From: Pedobacter sp. ISL-64
Lineage (GTDB): Bacteria > Bacteroidota > Bacteroidia > Sphingobacteriales > Sphingobacteriaceae
Reading direction: 5' to 3'
Assembly (NCBI RefSeq): GCF_018613605.1
Contig: NZ_JAGGPU010000023.1
Span: 62,001 to 126,000 of the forward strand
DNA: 64,000 nucleotides
In this document: piece after piece, positions 26,192 through 36,013 of the stretch
Position numbering within the stretch: the first letter of the stretch is position 1
Layout: each line of letters opens with the position of its first letter
The notes under the pieces: model-generated
What the model was told of the DNA's origin: nothing
The model's input: only the letters and a program-made list of their open reading frames with translations
Database searches by the model: none
Position numbers and translations under genes: made by a program

Positions 26192-27748
26192 ATGAAAATG
26201 AACATAAAAAATATCGCTGCTTTGTTGTTGCTAAGCGGCACTATAATCGGAAACTCGGGATGTAAGAAGTTTTTAGATGAAACAGATCCCACCAATCTTT
26301 CGCCCAGTAGTTTTTATACTTTACCAGAACATGCGGAAGCAGGTATTGCTGCTGTTTATGCAGAGATTCGGTTTATTGGAAACGGTGCCGGTATTTATTC
26401 CAACAACTGGCAGATGCTTGATGCGCCAACCGGCATACAATCTACCGAAACAGCACAAAACTCCGATCTGAACAATTTGTATTCATTAATTTATGATGGA
26501 ACAAACCTGCATGTTAACCAAAACTGGAACGGATTTTATAAAGTGATTGCACAAGCTAACCTGGTGTTGGATAAAGTTCCGGGCATTAACCCGATGGACA
26601 ATGCACAGAAAAAAAGGATTTTAGGAGAGGCTGCTTTCATCAGGGCCTGGGCATATTTTTACCTGGTACGTTTATGGGGCGATGTGCCTTTAATCACTAA
26701 ACCGATTACAAGTCCTAATGATCCCAATTTTTCTCCTTCCCGTACACCACAAGAGCAGGTATACAAACTCATTGTTGATGATCTGGTTGCTGCAGAAGCG
26801 GCAGGTTTGCCTTTTATGGACGCAAGTGGACGTGTTTCTACAGCAGCAATTAAGTCTGAACTGGCAAAAGTATATTTAACCATGGCCGGACAGCCTCTTA
26901 ACAAAGGAGCAGCTTATTATAAATTAGCTGCAGATAAGGCCAAAGAGGTAATCGATTATTCAACCGGGAATCCAACATCACTTGGCTTGTTCCCTGGTTA
27001 TGGAGCCCTTCACGATGCGAAGAATGACAATAAAGTAGAGCATTTATTCGGAATCCAATACAATGACGCTGCCGGATCTGGCAACCCCTTGCAATCATCT
27101 TATTTACCTTTGCACCAGCCATTGGTTTCTAAAATTGATGGCATTGGAACGGCTATTCCAACCGCAGGTTTTTATGGTTCGTATGAGGCGGGAGATTTAA
27201 GGGCTAAAAACAGAGAAGGTTATTTCTTTACCGATTATTATACCGATGGATTTAAAATGCCGTTGATTAACCGCGGTAAGCCTTATGTTTTTAAACACTT
27301 CGATCTGATTGCAAATGGAACACTAGGTGTAGAAGGTACCAGCAGGAGCGATCTGAATATTCCACAGATCCGTTATGCCGAAACCTTATTAATTTATGCA
27401 GAAGCACAGAACAGGGCAGATGGTAGTCCGAATGTTGCTGCCTATGCTGCGGTAAATGCAGTACGAAAAAGAGCGCAATTGGCTGATCTTGCAGGTTTGA
27501 GCCAGACACAGTTTGAAGAAGCGGTTTGGAGAGAGCGCTGGCACGAGCTGTGTTACGAAGGTATTACCTGGTTTGATATGGTCCGCTTGCGTAAAGTGTA
27601 CAATGAAACCACCAATGGTTTTGATAATTTTGTTGGCCACATTAATAAAAGTGTAAACCAACCTTTGCAAACCAAACATTTATTGTTCCCGATTCCTACT
27701 CCAGAAATCAAAAACAACCCTAACCTGACTCCAAATCCAGGTTATTAA
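26192..27748 (+). CDS. SusD/RagB-type nutrient-binding lipoprotein
   Basis: A 518-residue surface lipoprotein that should cap the preceding SusC channel. Signal peptide with lipobox ending at GC (NSGCKKFLDETDPT). TPR-like helices with AFIRAWAYFYLVRLWGDVPL, typical of SusD, and the C-terminal RERWHELCYEGITWFDMVRL motif. It ends with the usual PIPTPEIKNNPNLTPNPGY. It is co-transcribed with SusC and followed by two strong terminators. Confidence 0.93.
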   Translation: MKMNIKNIAALLLLSGTIIGNSGCKKFLDETDPTNLSPSSFYTLPEHAEAGIAAVYAEIRFIGNGAGIYSNNWQMLDAPTGIQSTETAQNSDLNNLYSLIYDGTNLHVNQNWNGFYKVIAQANLVLDKVPGINPMDNAQKKRILGEAAFIRAWAYFYLVRLWGDVPLITKPITSPNDPNFSPSRTPQEQVYKLIVDDLVAAEAAGLPFMDASGRVSTAAIKSELAKVYLTMAGQPLNKGAAYYKLAADKAKEVIDYSTGNPTSLGLFPGYGALHDAKNDNKVEHLFGIQYNDAAGSGNPLQSSYLPLHQPLVSKIDGIGTAIPTAGFYGSYEAGDLRAKNREGYFFTDYYTDGFKMPLINRGKPYVFKHFDLIANGTLGVEGTSRSDLNIPQIRYAETLLIYAEAQNRADGSPNVAAYAAVNAVRKRAQLADLAGLSQTQFEEAVWRERWHELCYEGITWFDMVRLRKVYNETTNGFDNFVGHINKSVNQPLQTKHLLFPIPTPEIKNNPNLTPNPGY

Positions 27749-27765
27749 ACAACAGTATTTTATTA

Positions 27766-27800
27766 TTTCTAATGGTTGGTGTTACACCGACCATTAGAAA
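27766..27800 (+). terminator. Long hairpin terminator after susD
   Basis: Outer stem TTTCTAATGGT (27766-27776) / ACCATTAGAAA (27790-27800), inner stem GGTGT/ACACC, giving a nearly continuous 17-bp hairpin 18 bp after the SusD stop. Followed by TGTTTTAAC. Confidence 0.8.
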
Positions 27801-27812
27801 TGTTTTAACAAA

Positions 27813-27844
27813 AAAACGGGTGCCCGATACGAGGCATCCGTTTT
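27813..27844 (+). terminator. Second terminator after susD, with a further hairpin
   Basis: AAAACGGGTGCC (27813-27824) and GGCATCCGTTTT (27833-27844) pair with one G-T. A third small inverted repeat TTCGGTTG/CAACCGAA follows at 27854-27874. The remainder of the 27749-28122 spacer shows a possible -7 element (TATTTTTG, 28035-28042) for the next gene. Confidence 0.65.
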
Positions 27845-28122
27845 CATCGTCGTTTCGGTTGAAGCACAACCGAATAGAGATCCCTCGCCGCCGCTCGGGA
27901 GTGTACTAAAGCAATGGAGGTGTTTATCAGCAATTTTATAGCCTTTAACTATTGTATGGGCAGATTTTACGGTAATTCGTAAATTGAGTTTAAAAAATAA
28001 AAGGCGTGAAGAGGCTTTTTTAATTTATTAGGCTTATTTTTGCGGCAAATTATAGAACCACACAGGGAGATTAATTGATGCCTGTGAACCTCGACAATCA
28101 TTAGAAAACTAATATTTTATCA

Positions 28123-28620
28123 ATGACAAACGACAAAAAAGAAATATTCGAAAGCGTAGCACAACGTTTAAAAATTGAAGGTTTTAATGTAGTAAACCGC
28201 GATGAAACACGCCCCTGGGGTGGTTTTTTTGTAATAGATGAAGCACAGGCGCAACAATTTGCCGATACTTATTTTGATGGATTAAATGTTGAAGACCTTA
28301 AAATTGGCGGTAAATTAAGTCCAAAAATTTTAATCGTTGCACCAAATACACGTCTTTCGTGGCAATATCACCACCGCAGAGCCGAAATCTGGCAAGTGGT
28401 AACCGGTACTGTTGGCATTAAAACCAGCCAAACTGATGAAGAAGGTGAAGTGAAAAAATATGCTCCAAAAGACCAGATCAAATTACAACAAGGTGAACGC
28501 CACCGCTTAATCGGTTTAGAAGATTGGGGTGTTGTAGCAGAAATATGGCAGCATACCGATGCTTCAAACCCATCAGATGAAAGCGATATCGTACGTGTTC
28601 AAGACGATTTCGGTAGATAA
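28123..28620 (+). CDS. Cupin protein related to phosphomannose isomerase type II
   Basis: A 165-residue single-domain cupin. It begins with a segment typical of the C-terminal isomerase domain of bifunctional GDP-mannose pyrophosphorylase/PMI proteins (RDETRPWGGFFVIDEA). The metal-binding cupin follows (WQYHHRRAEIWQVVTGTVGI, then LQQGERHRLIGLEDWGVVAE) with two His, Glu and a later His as expected ligands. Likely mannose-6-phosphate isomerase-like activity or sugar-phosphate binding; activity is not proven. It is monocistronic between two sets of terminators. Confidence 0.8.
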   Translation: MTNDKKEIFESVAQRLKIEGFNVVNRDETRPWGGFFVIDEAQAQQFADTYFDGLNVEDLKIGGKLSPKILIVAPNTRLSWQYHHRRAEIWQVVTGTVGIKTSQTDEEGEVKKYAPKDQIKLQQGERHRLIGLEDWGVVAEIWQHTDASNPSDESDIVRVQDDFGR

Positions 28621-28634
28621 TAAATAATTTAAAA

Positions 28635-28669
28635 AATAATCCTGTTCTATGCATTGGAACAGGATTATT
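28635..28669 (+). terminator. Rho-independent terminator
   Basis: Perfect 13-bp stem AATAATCCTGTTC (28635-28647) / GAACAGGATTATT (28657-28669) followed by TTTGTC. A second small hairpin AAACGCTT/AAGCGTTT with a T-run lies at 28677-28701. Confidence 0.9.
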
Positions 28670-28760
28670 TTTGTCTAAACGCTTAATTTAAAGCGTTTTT
28701 TCTACGCGATTAAAAACTAAACGCCCTCAAAATACGTTTATAAAGCATACACATCCTTAC

Positions 28761-29489
28761 ATGATTATCTTCATTTTTTTTCTTTGCCATTGGTTTTTAT
28801 CCCTGTTTAGCCAAACCTTTTTCCTTCACCGTTACTCGTCGCACAAGATGTTTAAAATGGAGCTTTTTTGGGAGCGGTTTTTCTATCTGATATTGCTGAT
28901 CTCGCAAGGCTCATCATTTTTAAACCCCAGGGCTTATGCCATTCTGCACCGGATGCACCATGCTTATAGCGACACAGAGAAAGATCCACACTCGCCACAT
29001 TTTTTTAAAGATGTTTTCGGGATGATGGTTGCAACGAAGAATATGTACATGAATTATCTGCAATTTAAAATACAGCCAGAGCCAGCTTTCCAGGGAAATT
29101 ATCCTGAATGGCCAATTGTGGATAAGATTGGAAATTCATGGGCCTGGAGAATTGCATGCGGCCTATTTTACATTGGTTTTTATGTTGCTTTTGCCAACCA
29201 TTGGTGGCTGTTTATTTTATTGCCGATCCACTTTTTGATGGGCCCTTTACATGGGGCAATTGTAAACTGGTGTGGCCATAAATATGGCTATTCTAACCAT
29301 GATAATGATGATCATAGCAAAAACTCATTACCTTGGGATTTCTTATTAATGGGTGAACTTTTTCAGAACAACCACCACAAAAAACCAAACAGTCCTAACT
29401 TTGCTACCAAATGGTGGGAATTTGATCCAACCTATCCCGTAATGAAGGTATTGCACTGGATGCGTATTATAAAAATTAGAAAGGTTTAA
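28761..29489 (+). CDS. Acyl-CoA/fatty-acid desaturase
   Basis: A 242-residue integral membrane di-iron desaturase of the stearoyl-CoA (delta-9) type, inserting a double bond into acyl chains of membrane lipids. The three histidine boxes are visible: HRYSSH (23-28), HRMHH (63-67) and NNHHK near residue 205, plus an additional HNDNDDHSK region. Four hydrophobic stretches are arranged around them as expected. It is somewhat short, as is common for bacterial versions. Monocistronic. Confidence 0.88.
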   Translation: MIIFIFFLCHWFLSLFSQTFFLHRYSSHKMFKMELFWERFFYLILLISQGSSFLNPRAYAILHRMHHAYSDTEKDPHSPHFFKDVFGMMVATKNMYMNYLQFKIQPEPAFQGNYPEWPIVDKIGNSWAWRIACGLFYIGFYVAFANHWWLFILLPIHFLMGPLHGAIVNWCGHKYGYSNHDNDDHSKNSLPWDFLLMGELFQNNHHKKPNSPNFATKWWEFDPTYPVMKVLHWMRIIKIRKV

Positions 29490-30090
29490 GGGAAGACTAA
29501 AGCTCAAAACTAAGTGCTCCGTCATACTATTCCGAATGTTCGGGATTTATTCCATGGTCTGTATCCTCACAGACCATTTGTTTTTTCCGTTTGGTTCACT
29601 AAACTAGCCATAGCTTTTTTTCGCCACGGAAACACTGAAATCACGGAATTAATCTTTACAACTTGTCATCCTGTCGGAGGACTGTCACAAGTTTCATTTC
29701 ATGGTTTTTGTTGCTAGATTTTGTTTTTTGCACAGTTTTATGTTAGCTAAACGTTACAGAAGCGAGCACTATTCCCGATTTAGTCTTATCGTGTGGACAC
29801 ATTTTTTTGAGGTTAAATTCAGCATGATGATCGCCTTAGGGACGAGTAAAGCGGCGGCAGGGCTATCGGAACCGATATGCACAGGCACCTACTTTCCAAT
29901 CAAGAAGAAAATTGAATACATCTAATTGTTTTTAGCACGGAAATGCAGAAACGTTGAATTGATTATTCCTTTTACCGATAAAAGCGTAGTGTTTGCCGAC
30001 AAATTGATAGAGTTAGTGTAAAAAGTATAGCTTATAATTGTAACAAAATGCAATTTGCGTAGACTAATTACAAAAAACTAACTCTTTAAC
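29490..30090. other. Gene-free spacer with palindromic repeat debris
   Basis: No frame looks coding. It holds the palindrome at 29554-29577 and phrases such as CCACGGAAACACTGAAATCACGG and TTGTCATCCTGTCGGAGGA that look like eroded dispersed repeats. No convincing promoter for the gene at 30091 was found. Confidence 0.5.
29554..29577. repeat. Palindromic repeat GGTCTGT family, copy A
   Basis: ATGGTCTGT (29554-29562) and ACAGACCAT (29569-29577) around ATCCTC. The same core (GGTCTGT, GTCCTC, ACAGA) recurs at 43595-43612 and, inverted, at 43638-43655. Confidence 0.65.
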
Positions 30091-32547
30091 ATGAAAAAAC
30101 TTTTACTACTTACCTTCATCCTTGGATTATTTTTTACCGCACATGCCCAGTTTACTGGCGGCGGCTTGGGTGGAGGACCAAAAAAATCTACCGTTACCGG
30201 ACGTATTACCGCAACTATACTCGATTCACTAACTAAAAAACCAATTGACTACGCAACGGTATCGTTGGTTACTGCAAAAGATAACAAATCTGTAAACGGT
30301 GGTGTAACCGATGGAAAGGGAAAATTAAGCTTACAAAATGTATCGCCTGATTCTTATAAGCTAATGATCGGTTTTATGGGCTACAAAACAAAATCTGTTT
30401 TGGTTACCACCACGCCATCCAAACCCGATAATAATATAGGTACAATTTATATTTCATCAAGCGAAAATACGCTGGCAGATGTGCAGGTTCAGGGAACAAA
30501 AGCGGTTATCGAAAATAAAATCGATAGAATGGTTTATAACGCAGAAGCTGATGGAACGAATGCTGGCGGCGACGCTACTGATGTAATGCGCAAAGTGCCG
30601 ATGTTATCTGTCGATGTTGATGGCAATGTTCAATTACGCGGTGGTGCCGTTCGTGTATTAATTAATGGTAAACCATCAGGAACTATGGCCAGCAGCGTTG
30701 CTGACGCATTGAAAATGATCCCTGCAGAGCAGATTAAAAGTGTGGAGGTAATTACCAGTCCATCTGCTAAGTACGATGCAGAAGGTTCGGGAGGTATCAT
30801 CAATATTATTACTAAAAAATCTAATGCGCAGGGCGTAAGCGGTACGGTAAATGCATCTGCAGGTACACGTCAGAACAATGGTGCGTTTAACCTAACTGCG
30901 AAAACGGGTCGTTTAAGTGTAAATGCAAGTCTGGGTACAAATTTGGCCTATGCTCAGGATTCGAGAGTATTATTTGAAAATAGTACGCGTACCGATACCA
31001 TTGGCAAAACAACAATAACTAACATTATGCAAGACGGAGTTTCTAAATGGAGCCGTAAAGGTTATAACGGTAGTTTTGGTGTTGATTATGATTTTAATGC
31101 CTATAACAACGTAAGCTCTAATATAAAATACAATAACTTTTCAAATGGTGGTCCGGGAAGTGCGGATTATGTTTTAAATGGTGTGCCGTTTAAAAATATC
31201 AGTGATATGGACATGGGTTTTAATAACTTCGACTGGAATGTAGACTATAAGCATACCACTAAAAAAGAAGGAGAAGAATTCACTATTTCTGGCCAATTAT
31301 CATCTGGAAGAAATACAACAGATTTCCAAAACGAAATTATTGGAAGTTCATTTCCTGCTGTAAATAATAACAATACCGGTAAAAATCAGGAATACACCAT
31401 ACAAACAGACTACACTTATCCGTTTAGCAAATCGACTATTTTAGAGGTAGGTGCAAAGGGTATTTTCAGAAACATCAATAGTGAATTTTCTAATAATGCA
31501 AACCAGGATTTTGAGTACAAGCAAGATGTAGCCTCTGCATATGGGGTAATTAGCCTTAAACTAAGTAAAAAATTAAACTTTAAAGGTGGCTTAAGGTCAG
31601 AATATACCAGTATCGATTTTAATACTATTAATCCGGGCATTCAGAAAAATAACTACTTCAACTTATTTCCAAGCGCGATCATTTCGCAAACACTTAAAGG
31701 CAATGCAACTTTGAAATTAAGCTACAACCGTAGGGTACAAAGACCGAGTTTAGCCTATTTGAACCCTTTCCGTAATGAGAGCGATCAGTTTAATATCAGA
31801 CAAGGAGAGCCAACATTAAGTCCTGAACTAAGTGATAACCTTGAGCTTGGTTATTCAACCTTTATTAAAGGATCTGTGATCAATGCATCAGTATTTTACC
31901 GTCGCACAGGTGGGGTGATCGAAAGTTCTATCACTCCATTAAAAGAGAACGGATTTGAGAAAACATTATCCACATATATAAATGTGGGAGTGGCACAAAC
32001 TTATGGAGCGAATGTGTTTGCCTCCTACAATCCAAAACCAAAATGGACTTTAATGACTAATCTTGGTGTTAATACCTACGAGGTGAGCAATACGCAAACA
32101 GGAATAAGTACAGGTACCTTTTTAAACTACAATATATTTGGCCGGTCTGCATACGGATTTGGTAAAGGTTATAATTTCGAATTGTTTGGTGTAGTAAACT
32201 CACCAAGAAGAACTTATCAAGGTAAAACAGATGCGATGATTTTCTACGGGGCATCATTTAAGAAAGATATTCTGAACAAAAAAGGCTCAATTGGCATCAA
32301 TACTTTAAATCCATTTACCCGCGATCTGCATATTAAAACCGTTAATAATTCTGTTACAACACTTGGAAATAAAGTAAGTACACTTTATCAGAGCACTAAC
32401 ATTTATTACCCATTACGTTCTTTCGGTGTTAACTTTAGCTATTCTTTTGGTAAACTTAAATTTACAGAAAAGAAAAAAATCAAAAACGACGATGTGAAGC
32501 AAGATCAGCAACAAGGAGGTGGAGTGGGCGGTGGCGTTCAGCAGTAG
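30091..32547 (+). CDS. Outer-membrane beta-barrel protein, TonB-receptor type (OMP_b-brl family)
   Basis: An 818-residue outer-membrane protein. Signal peptide (LLLLTFILGLFFTAHAQF), Gly-rich segment, carboxypeptidase-regulatory-like domain (~35-120: ATILDSLTKKPIDYATVSLV), plug-like domain (MVYNAEADGTNAGGDATDVM, VDGNVQLRGGAVRVLINGKP, SPSAKYDAEGSGGIINIITK) and a barrel to a Gly/Gln-rich C-terminus (GGGVGGGVQQ). This is the non-SusC subgroup of TonB-receptor-like proteins abundant in Bacteroidota; the cargo is unknown. No SusD partner. The protein at the right edge (62571) belongs to the same family. Confidence 0.88.
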   Translation: MKKLLLLTFILGLFFTAHAQFTGGGLGGGPKKSTVTGRITATILDSLTKKPIDYATVSLVTAKDNKSVNGGVTDGKGKLSLQNVSPDSYKLMIGFMGYKTKSVLVTTTPSKPDNNIGTIYISSSENTLADVQVQGTKAVIENKIDRMVYNAEADGTNAGGDATDVMRKVPMLSVDVDGNVQLRGGAVRVLINGKPSGTMASSVADALKMIPAEQIKSVEVITSPSAKYDAEGSGGIINIITKKSNAQGVSGTVNASAGTRQNNGAFNLTAKTGRLSVNASLGTNLAYAQDSRVLFENSTRTDTIGKTTITNIMQDGVSKWSRKGYNGSFGVDYDFNAYNNVSSNIKYNNFSNGGPGSADYVLNGVPFKNISDMDMGFNNFDWNVDYKHTTKKEGEEFTISGQLSSGRNTTDFQNEIIGSSFPAVNNNNTGKNQEYTIQTDYTYPFSKSTILEVGAKGIFRNINSEFSNNANQDFEYKQDVASAYGVISLKLSKKLNFKGGLRSEYTSIDFNTINPGIQKNNYFNLFPSAIISQTLKGNATLKLSYNRRVQRPSLAYLNPFRNESDQFNIRQGEPTLSPELSDNLELGYSTFIKGSVINASVFYRRTGGVIESSITPLKENGFEKTLSTYINVGVAQTYGANVFASYNPKPKWTLMTNLGVNTYEVSNTQTGISTGTFLNYNIFGRSAYGFGKGYNFELFGVVNSPRRTYQGKTDAMIFYGASFKKDILNKKGSIGINTLNPFTRDLHIKTVNNSVTTLGNKVSTLYQSTNIYYPLRSFGVNFSYSFGKLKFTEKKKIKNDDVKQDQQQGGGVGGGVQQ

Positions 32548-32572
32548 AACCCAATTTAACATAAATTTTAAG

Positions 32573-32604
32573 CCTTTTCGATTTCTTTCGGAAAGGATTT
32601 TTTT
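32573..32604 (+). terminator. Probable terminator
   Basis: CCTTTTCGA (32573-32581) pairs imperfectly with TCGGAAAGG (32588-32596), followed by a run of nine T residues. It sits 26 bp after the preceding stop. The rest of the 32605-32867 spacer shows no gene and no clear promoter match. Confidence 0.65.
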
Positions 32605-32867
32605 TTTCATGTCTCTATTTCTTTTCTGTAAAAGCGTTAAAGCTACGCTAACCAATTTTTAAGCAGTAATATTTTTGCATAATTAAGCTTGTAAGGCGGT
32701 TTATGCGTTTTTTATTGATGTTTTTTGCAATATTTTGCAGGATGAAGGGTGTTTGTGTAAAATTTTGCACGAAATACAACCTTATTGATCATGTTTTGTG
32801 CGTGTTTTTGGTGCTAAAAATGTTATATTGCATATAACTAAAATCCCCTAAACTAAACAATTGTGAT

Positions 32868-35800
32868 ATGAGAAAAATCTTTACCTCACTTTTTTTTCTT
32901 TTTATTTTACTGATTGGCCTATCCACAATGGCACAGGTAAAAACAATAACAGGAAAAATAACCGCTGTTGATGATGGAGGCCCATTACCCGGAGCAAGTG
33001 TAAAAATCAAGGGCAGTACAACAGGTACCTCCACCGATGTCAATGGTAGCTTTACCATTCAAGTGCCATCAACTAACGCTGTACTGGTAATCAGTCTTAT
33101 TGGGTATAAAACGCAGGAAATTACTGTTGGCAGTAAAACAACAGTTAATGTAGGGCTGGCTGCGGATGCACAGGAACTAAAGGAAGTAACCATTTCAACC
33201 GCACTGGGAATTACCCGACAGGCTAAATCTTTAGGTTATGCTGCACAATCTGTAAAATCCGAAGACCTGAATTATAATCACCAGCCTAACTTGCTTAATG
33301 CATTACAAGGTAAGGTTGCAGGTGCAACAATTTCAAGCACTGGCGGTGGCCCAGGCCAGGGAGCAAGTATCCGGATCAGGGGAGTTAACTCTATTGACCC
33401 TAACATTTCTGGCGATCCTTTATATGTAATAGATGGAGTGCAGATTGATAACTCTACCTCTACAGTCGGGGCTAATCCCGATGGAACCGCATATGGTTCA
33501 AGAGGGGTAACCAATAGGGCTTCAGATATCAATCCAGAGGATATTGAAACCATCAATATTTTAAAGGGAGGTGCCGCTACCGCGCTTTATGGATTAAGAG
33601 GCGCAAATGGTGTTGTGGTAATTACCACTAAAAGGGGCAAGCAGAATGGCGTTAGCGTTAATTTCAACAGTAGTTACGGCTATGATGAAGTGTTGAAATC
33701 GCCGGATGTACAAACAGAATATACCCAAGGCGTGTTGGGCGTTTATACCAACCCTCCAGGCGGAATTGGACCGGCATGGGGGCCAACCATTGCCGAAGCG
33801 AAACTGATTGATCCGACTCACCCTGATCAATTGTTTAATAACTACGACCGTGCTTTTGGTAAAGGACAGCAGGTTAAAAATTCGATTTCGGTTACCGGAG
33901 GAAGTGAAGCGATTAAATTTTTCTCTTCTGTTTCGCAGTTGTACCAAAAAGGAATGATGCCAAATACCGATAACAAAAACTTCTCGGGACGTTTAAATAC
34001 AGACTTTACCATCAGTCCAAAATTTAAGGCCGCTGTAAATATGAATTTCACCAATTCTGGCGGATATAGTTATAGTGCAGACCGTTTTGGCGAAAGTTTG
34101 GCCTATTGGTCGCCGCGTTATGATGTGGCAGATTATCAGAATGCAGATGGTTCGCAAAAATACTTCGGTACCAATAATCCAATCTGGGGTACAGCAAACA
34201 ACAGGCTTAAAGGTGATGTTAACCGGTTTATCGGTGGGGCAAGCCTAAGTTATGATCCCGCAAAGTGGCTTAATTTTTCTTACCGTTTAGGTGTAGATAC
34301 ATATAACGACAACCGTGTGCGAACTGCCCGCGGACCGATGTATGCTACCGAAGCCATGTACGATAATGCTCAGGGTTATTATGGTGAATACAATACCAAG
34401 TTTAGAACCATTAACAGCACTATCGTTGCCACACTTACCTCTAAACTAACAGATGATATTACCGGGACTTTAAGGCTTGGGCAAGAGCTTTATGACCGTA
34501 AATCGAAAGAGATCGGTACTTTGGGCAGCATCCTCGGCGTGTACAATTTCTTTAATTTGGCTAATGCAGGTGTACTTACCCCAACGCAAACCCTGAGACA
34601 AAAAAGACTGATCGGTTATTTTGGAGAAGCGACTTTTGATTACAAAAATTACCTTTTCTTAACCGTAACAGGAAGAAATGACATCACTTCTACGCTGCCA
34701 AAAGCAAACAGGTCGTTTTTCTATCCTTCAGCAAGTTTAAGTTATGTGTTTTCTGATCAATTTAAGTTGCCTGCTGTGATTAATCAGGCCAAGTTGCGCT
34801 TGTCTTACGCAAGGATCGGAAAGGATGCATCAGAGTATTCTACCTTTACTGGGTATTCGCCTTATACTTCGCTGCCAACCGGAACAGGTGGTTTAACCAT
34901 TGCGTCAAATCTGGGTAATCCAGATCTTCGTCCCGAGTTTACCAATACCTACGAGGCTGGTTTAGAGATGTCGTTCTTTAAAAACCGTTTAGGTTTCGAT
35001 TTTACTTACTATTATTCCTTAAGCAAAGATCAGATCATCCAAACGCAGATTTCTTCGGCAGTAGGTTATGTAACCAAATCAATAAATGCAGGCGATATCA
35101 GGAACAGGGGAGTTGAGCTGGTATTGAATGGTAAACCAATTGTATCAAAAGATTTCAGGTGGGATGTAAATGTTAATTTTTCGGCCAATAGAAATATGGT
35201 ATTGAGTATGCCTAACGGAATATCGGAAATTGTTTACGGTGCCGCAAGAGGTTATGGCAATGCGGGAGTTACGATGAAACTGATCCAGGGACAGCCATAT
35301 GGCAATATTTATGGCAGCTATTTTAACCGTTATTATGGAAGTACGCCAGAAGATCCGATTGTACTGGATAAAGATCTTCCATTGCTGATTGGAGCAAACG
35401 GATTCCCGAGCATTTCAGGTGGCAAGCAAAAATTACTGGGTAATTCGCAGCCGAACTACATCATTGGTATGGGCAATACTTTCAAATACAAAAATTTTAG
35501 TTTAAATGTATTGTTTGATGCGCGTTTAGGATTTGAGAAATACAACTGGTTAGAAGATTTTTATTCGGCCTTTGGATTGCCTGATTATACAGCAGATAGA
35601 AGAACAGTGCGGGTGTTTGACGGGGTTTTGGCCAATGGACAACCGAACACCAAACCGGTTTATATGGGGCAGCGGATCGGGCCAGACGGGGTTGATTATG
35701 GTGAAGGGTATTACCGCATTTACTACCGGAACGTTTCTGAGCCTTTTGTAAGCGATGCCTCATGGGTACGGTTACGTTCTGCAAGTTTAACCTATAATTT

Positions 35801-36002
35801 ACCGGAGAACTGGTTGCCTGCAAAATCAATCAAAAATGCTTCACTATCCGTTACCGGAAATAATTTATGGTTATGGACGAAATATTATGGTGTGGATCCA
35901 GAATCGAGTTCTTTTGATTCGGGTAGTAATAATGATGGCTCTGCCGGATTTACCTATCCATCTGCCCGTACAATTATGTTTACACTTAATGTTGGTTTTT
36001 AA
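32868..36002 (+). CDS. SusC/RagA-type TonB-dependent receptor (second pair)
   Basis: A 1044-residue outer-membrane transporter. Signal peptide ending MAQ, carboxypeptidase-regulatory-like domain (ITGKITAVDDGGPLPGASVK), plug (LNALQGKVAGATISSTGGGP, IRIRGVNSIDPNISGDPLYV, ALYGLRGANGVVVITTKRGK) and C-terminal barrel (SARTIMFTLNVGF). No STN domain. The ELKEVTISTALGITRQ linker is the variant commonly paired with SusD-like_2 partners, and the next gene is exactly that, 11 bp away. Downstream S9 peptidase and peptide-binding lipoprotein suggest peptide rather than glycan import; this is inferred from neighbours. Confidence 0.93.
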   Translation: MRKIFTSLFFLFILLIGLSTMAQVKTITGKITAVDDGGPLPGASVKIKGSTTGTSTDVNGSFTIQVPSTNAVLVISLIGYKTQEITVGSKTTVNVGLAADAQELKEVTISTALGITRQAKSLGYAAQSVKSEDLNYNHQPNLLNALQGKVAGATISSTGGGPGQGASIRIRGVNSIDPNISGDPLYVIDGVQIDNSTSTVGANPDGTAYGSRGVTNRASDINPEDIETINILKGGAATALYGLRGANGVVVITTKRGKQNGVSVNFNSSYGYDEVLKSPDVQTEYTQGVLGVYTNPPGGIGPAWGPTIAEAKLIDPTHPDQLFNNYDRAFGKGQQVKNSISVTGGSEAIKFFSSVSQLYQKGMMPNTDNKNFSGRLNTDFTISPKFKAAVNMNFTNSGGYSYSADRFGESLAYWSPRYDVADYQNADGSQKYFGTNNPIWGTANNRLKGDVNRFIGGASLSYDPAKWLNFSYRLGVDTYNDNRVRTARGPMYATEAMYDNAQGYYGEYNTKFRTINSTIVATLTSKLTDDITGTLRLGQELYDRKSKEIGTLGSILGVYNFFNLANAGVLTPTQTLRQKRLIGYFGEATFDYKNYLFLTVTGRNDITSTLPKANRSFFYPSASLSYVFSDQFKLPAVINQAKLRLSYARIGKDASEYSTFTGYSPYTSLPTGTGGLTIASNLGNPDLRPEFTNTYEAGLEMSFFKNRLGFDFTYYYSLSKDQIIQTQISSAVGYVTKSINAGDIRNRGVELVLNGKPIVSKDFRWDVNVNFSANRNMVLSMPNGISEIVYGAARGYGNAGVTMKLIQGQPYGNIYGSYFNRYYGSTPEDPIVLDKDLPLLIGANGFPSISGGKQKLLGNSQPNYIIGMGNTFKYKNFSLNVLFDARLGFEKYNWLEDFYSAFGLPDYTADRRTVRVFDGVLANGQPNTKPVYMGQRIGPDGVDYGEGYYRIYYRNVSEPFVSDASWVRLRSASLTYNLPENWLPAKSIKNASLSVTGNNLWLWTKYYGVDPESSSFDSGSNNDGSAGFTYPSARTIMFTLNVGF

Positions 36003-36013
36003 ATAGAATTACG

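Noticed and set aside
29514..29925. Two plus-strand open frames in the spacer after the desaturase
   Set aside because: They run through palindromic repeats and low-complexity sequence and have no protein-like pattern.
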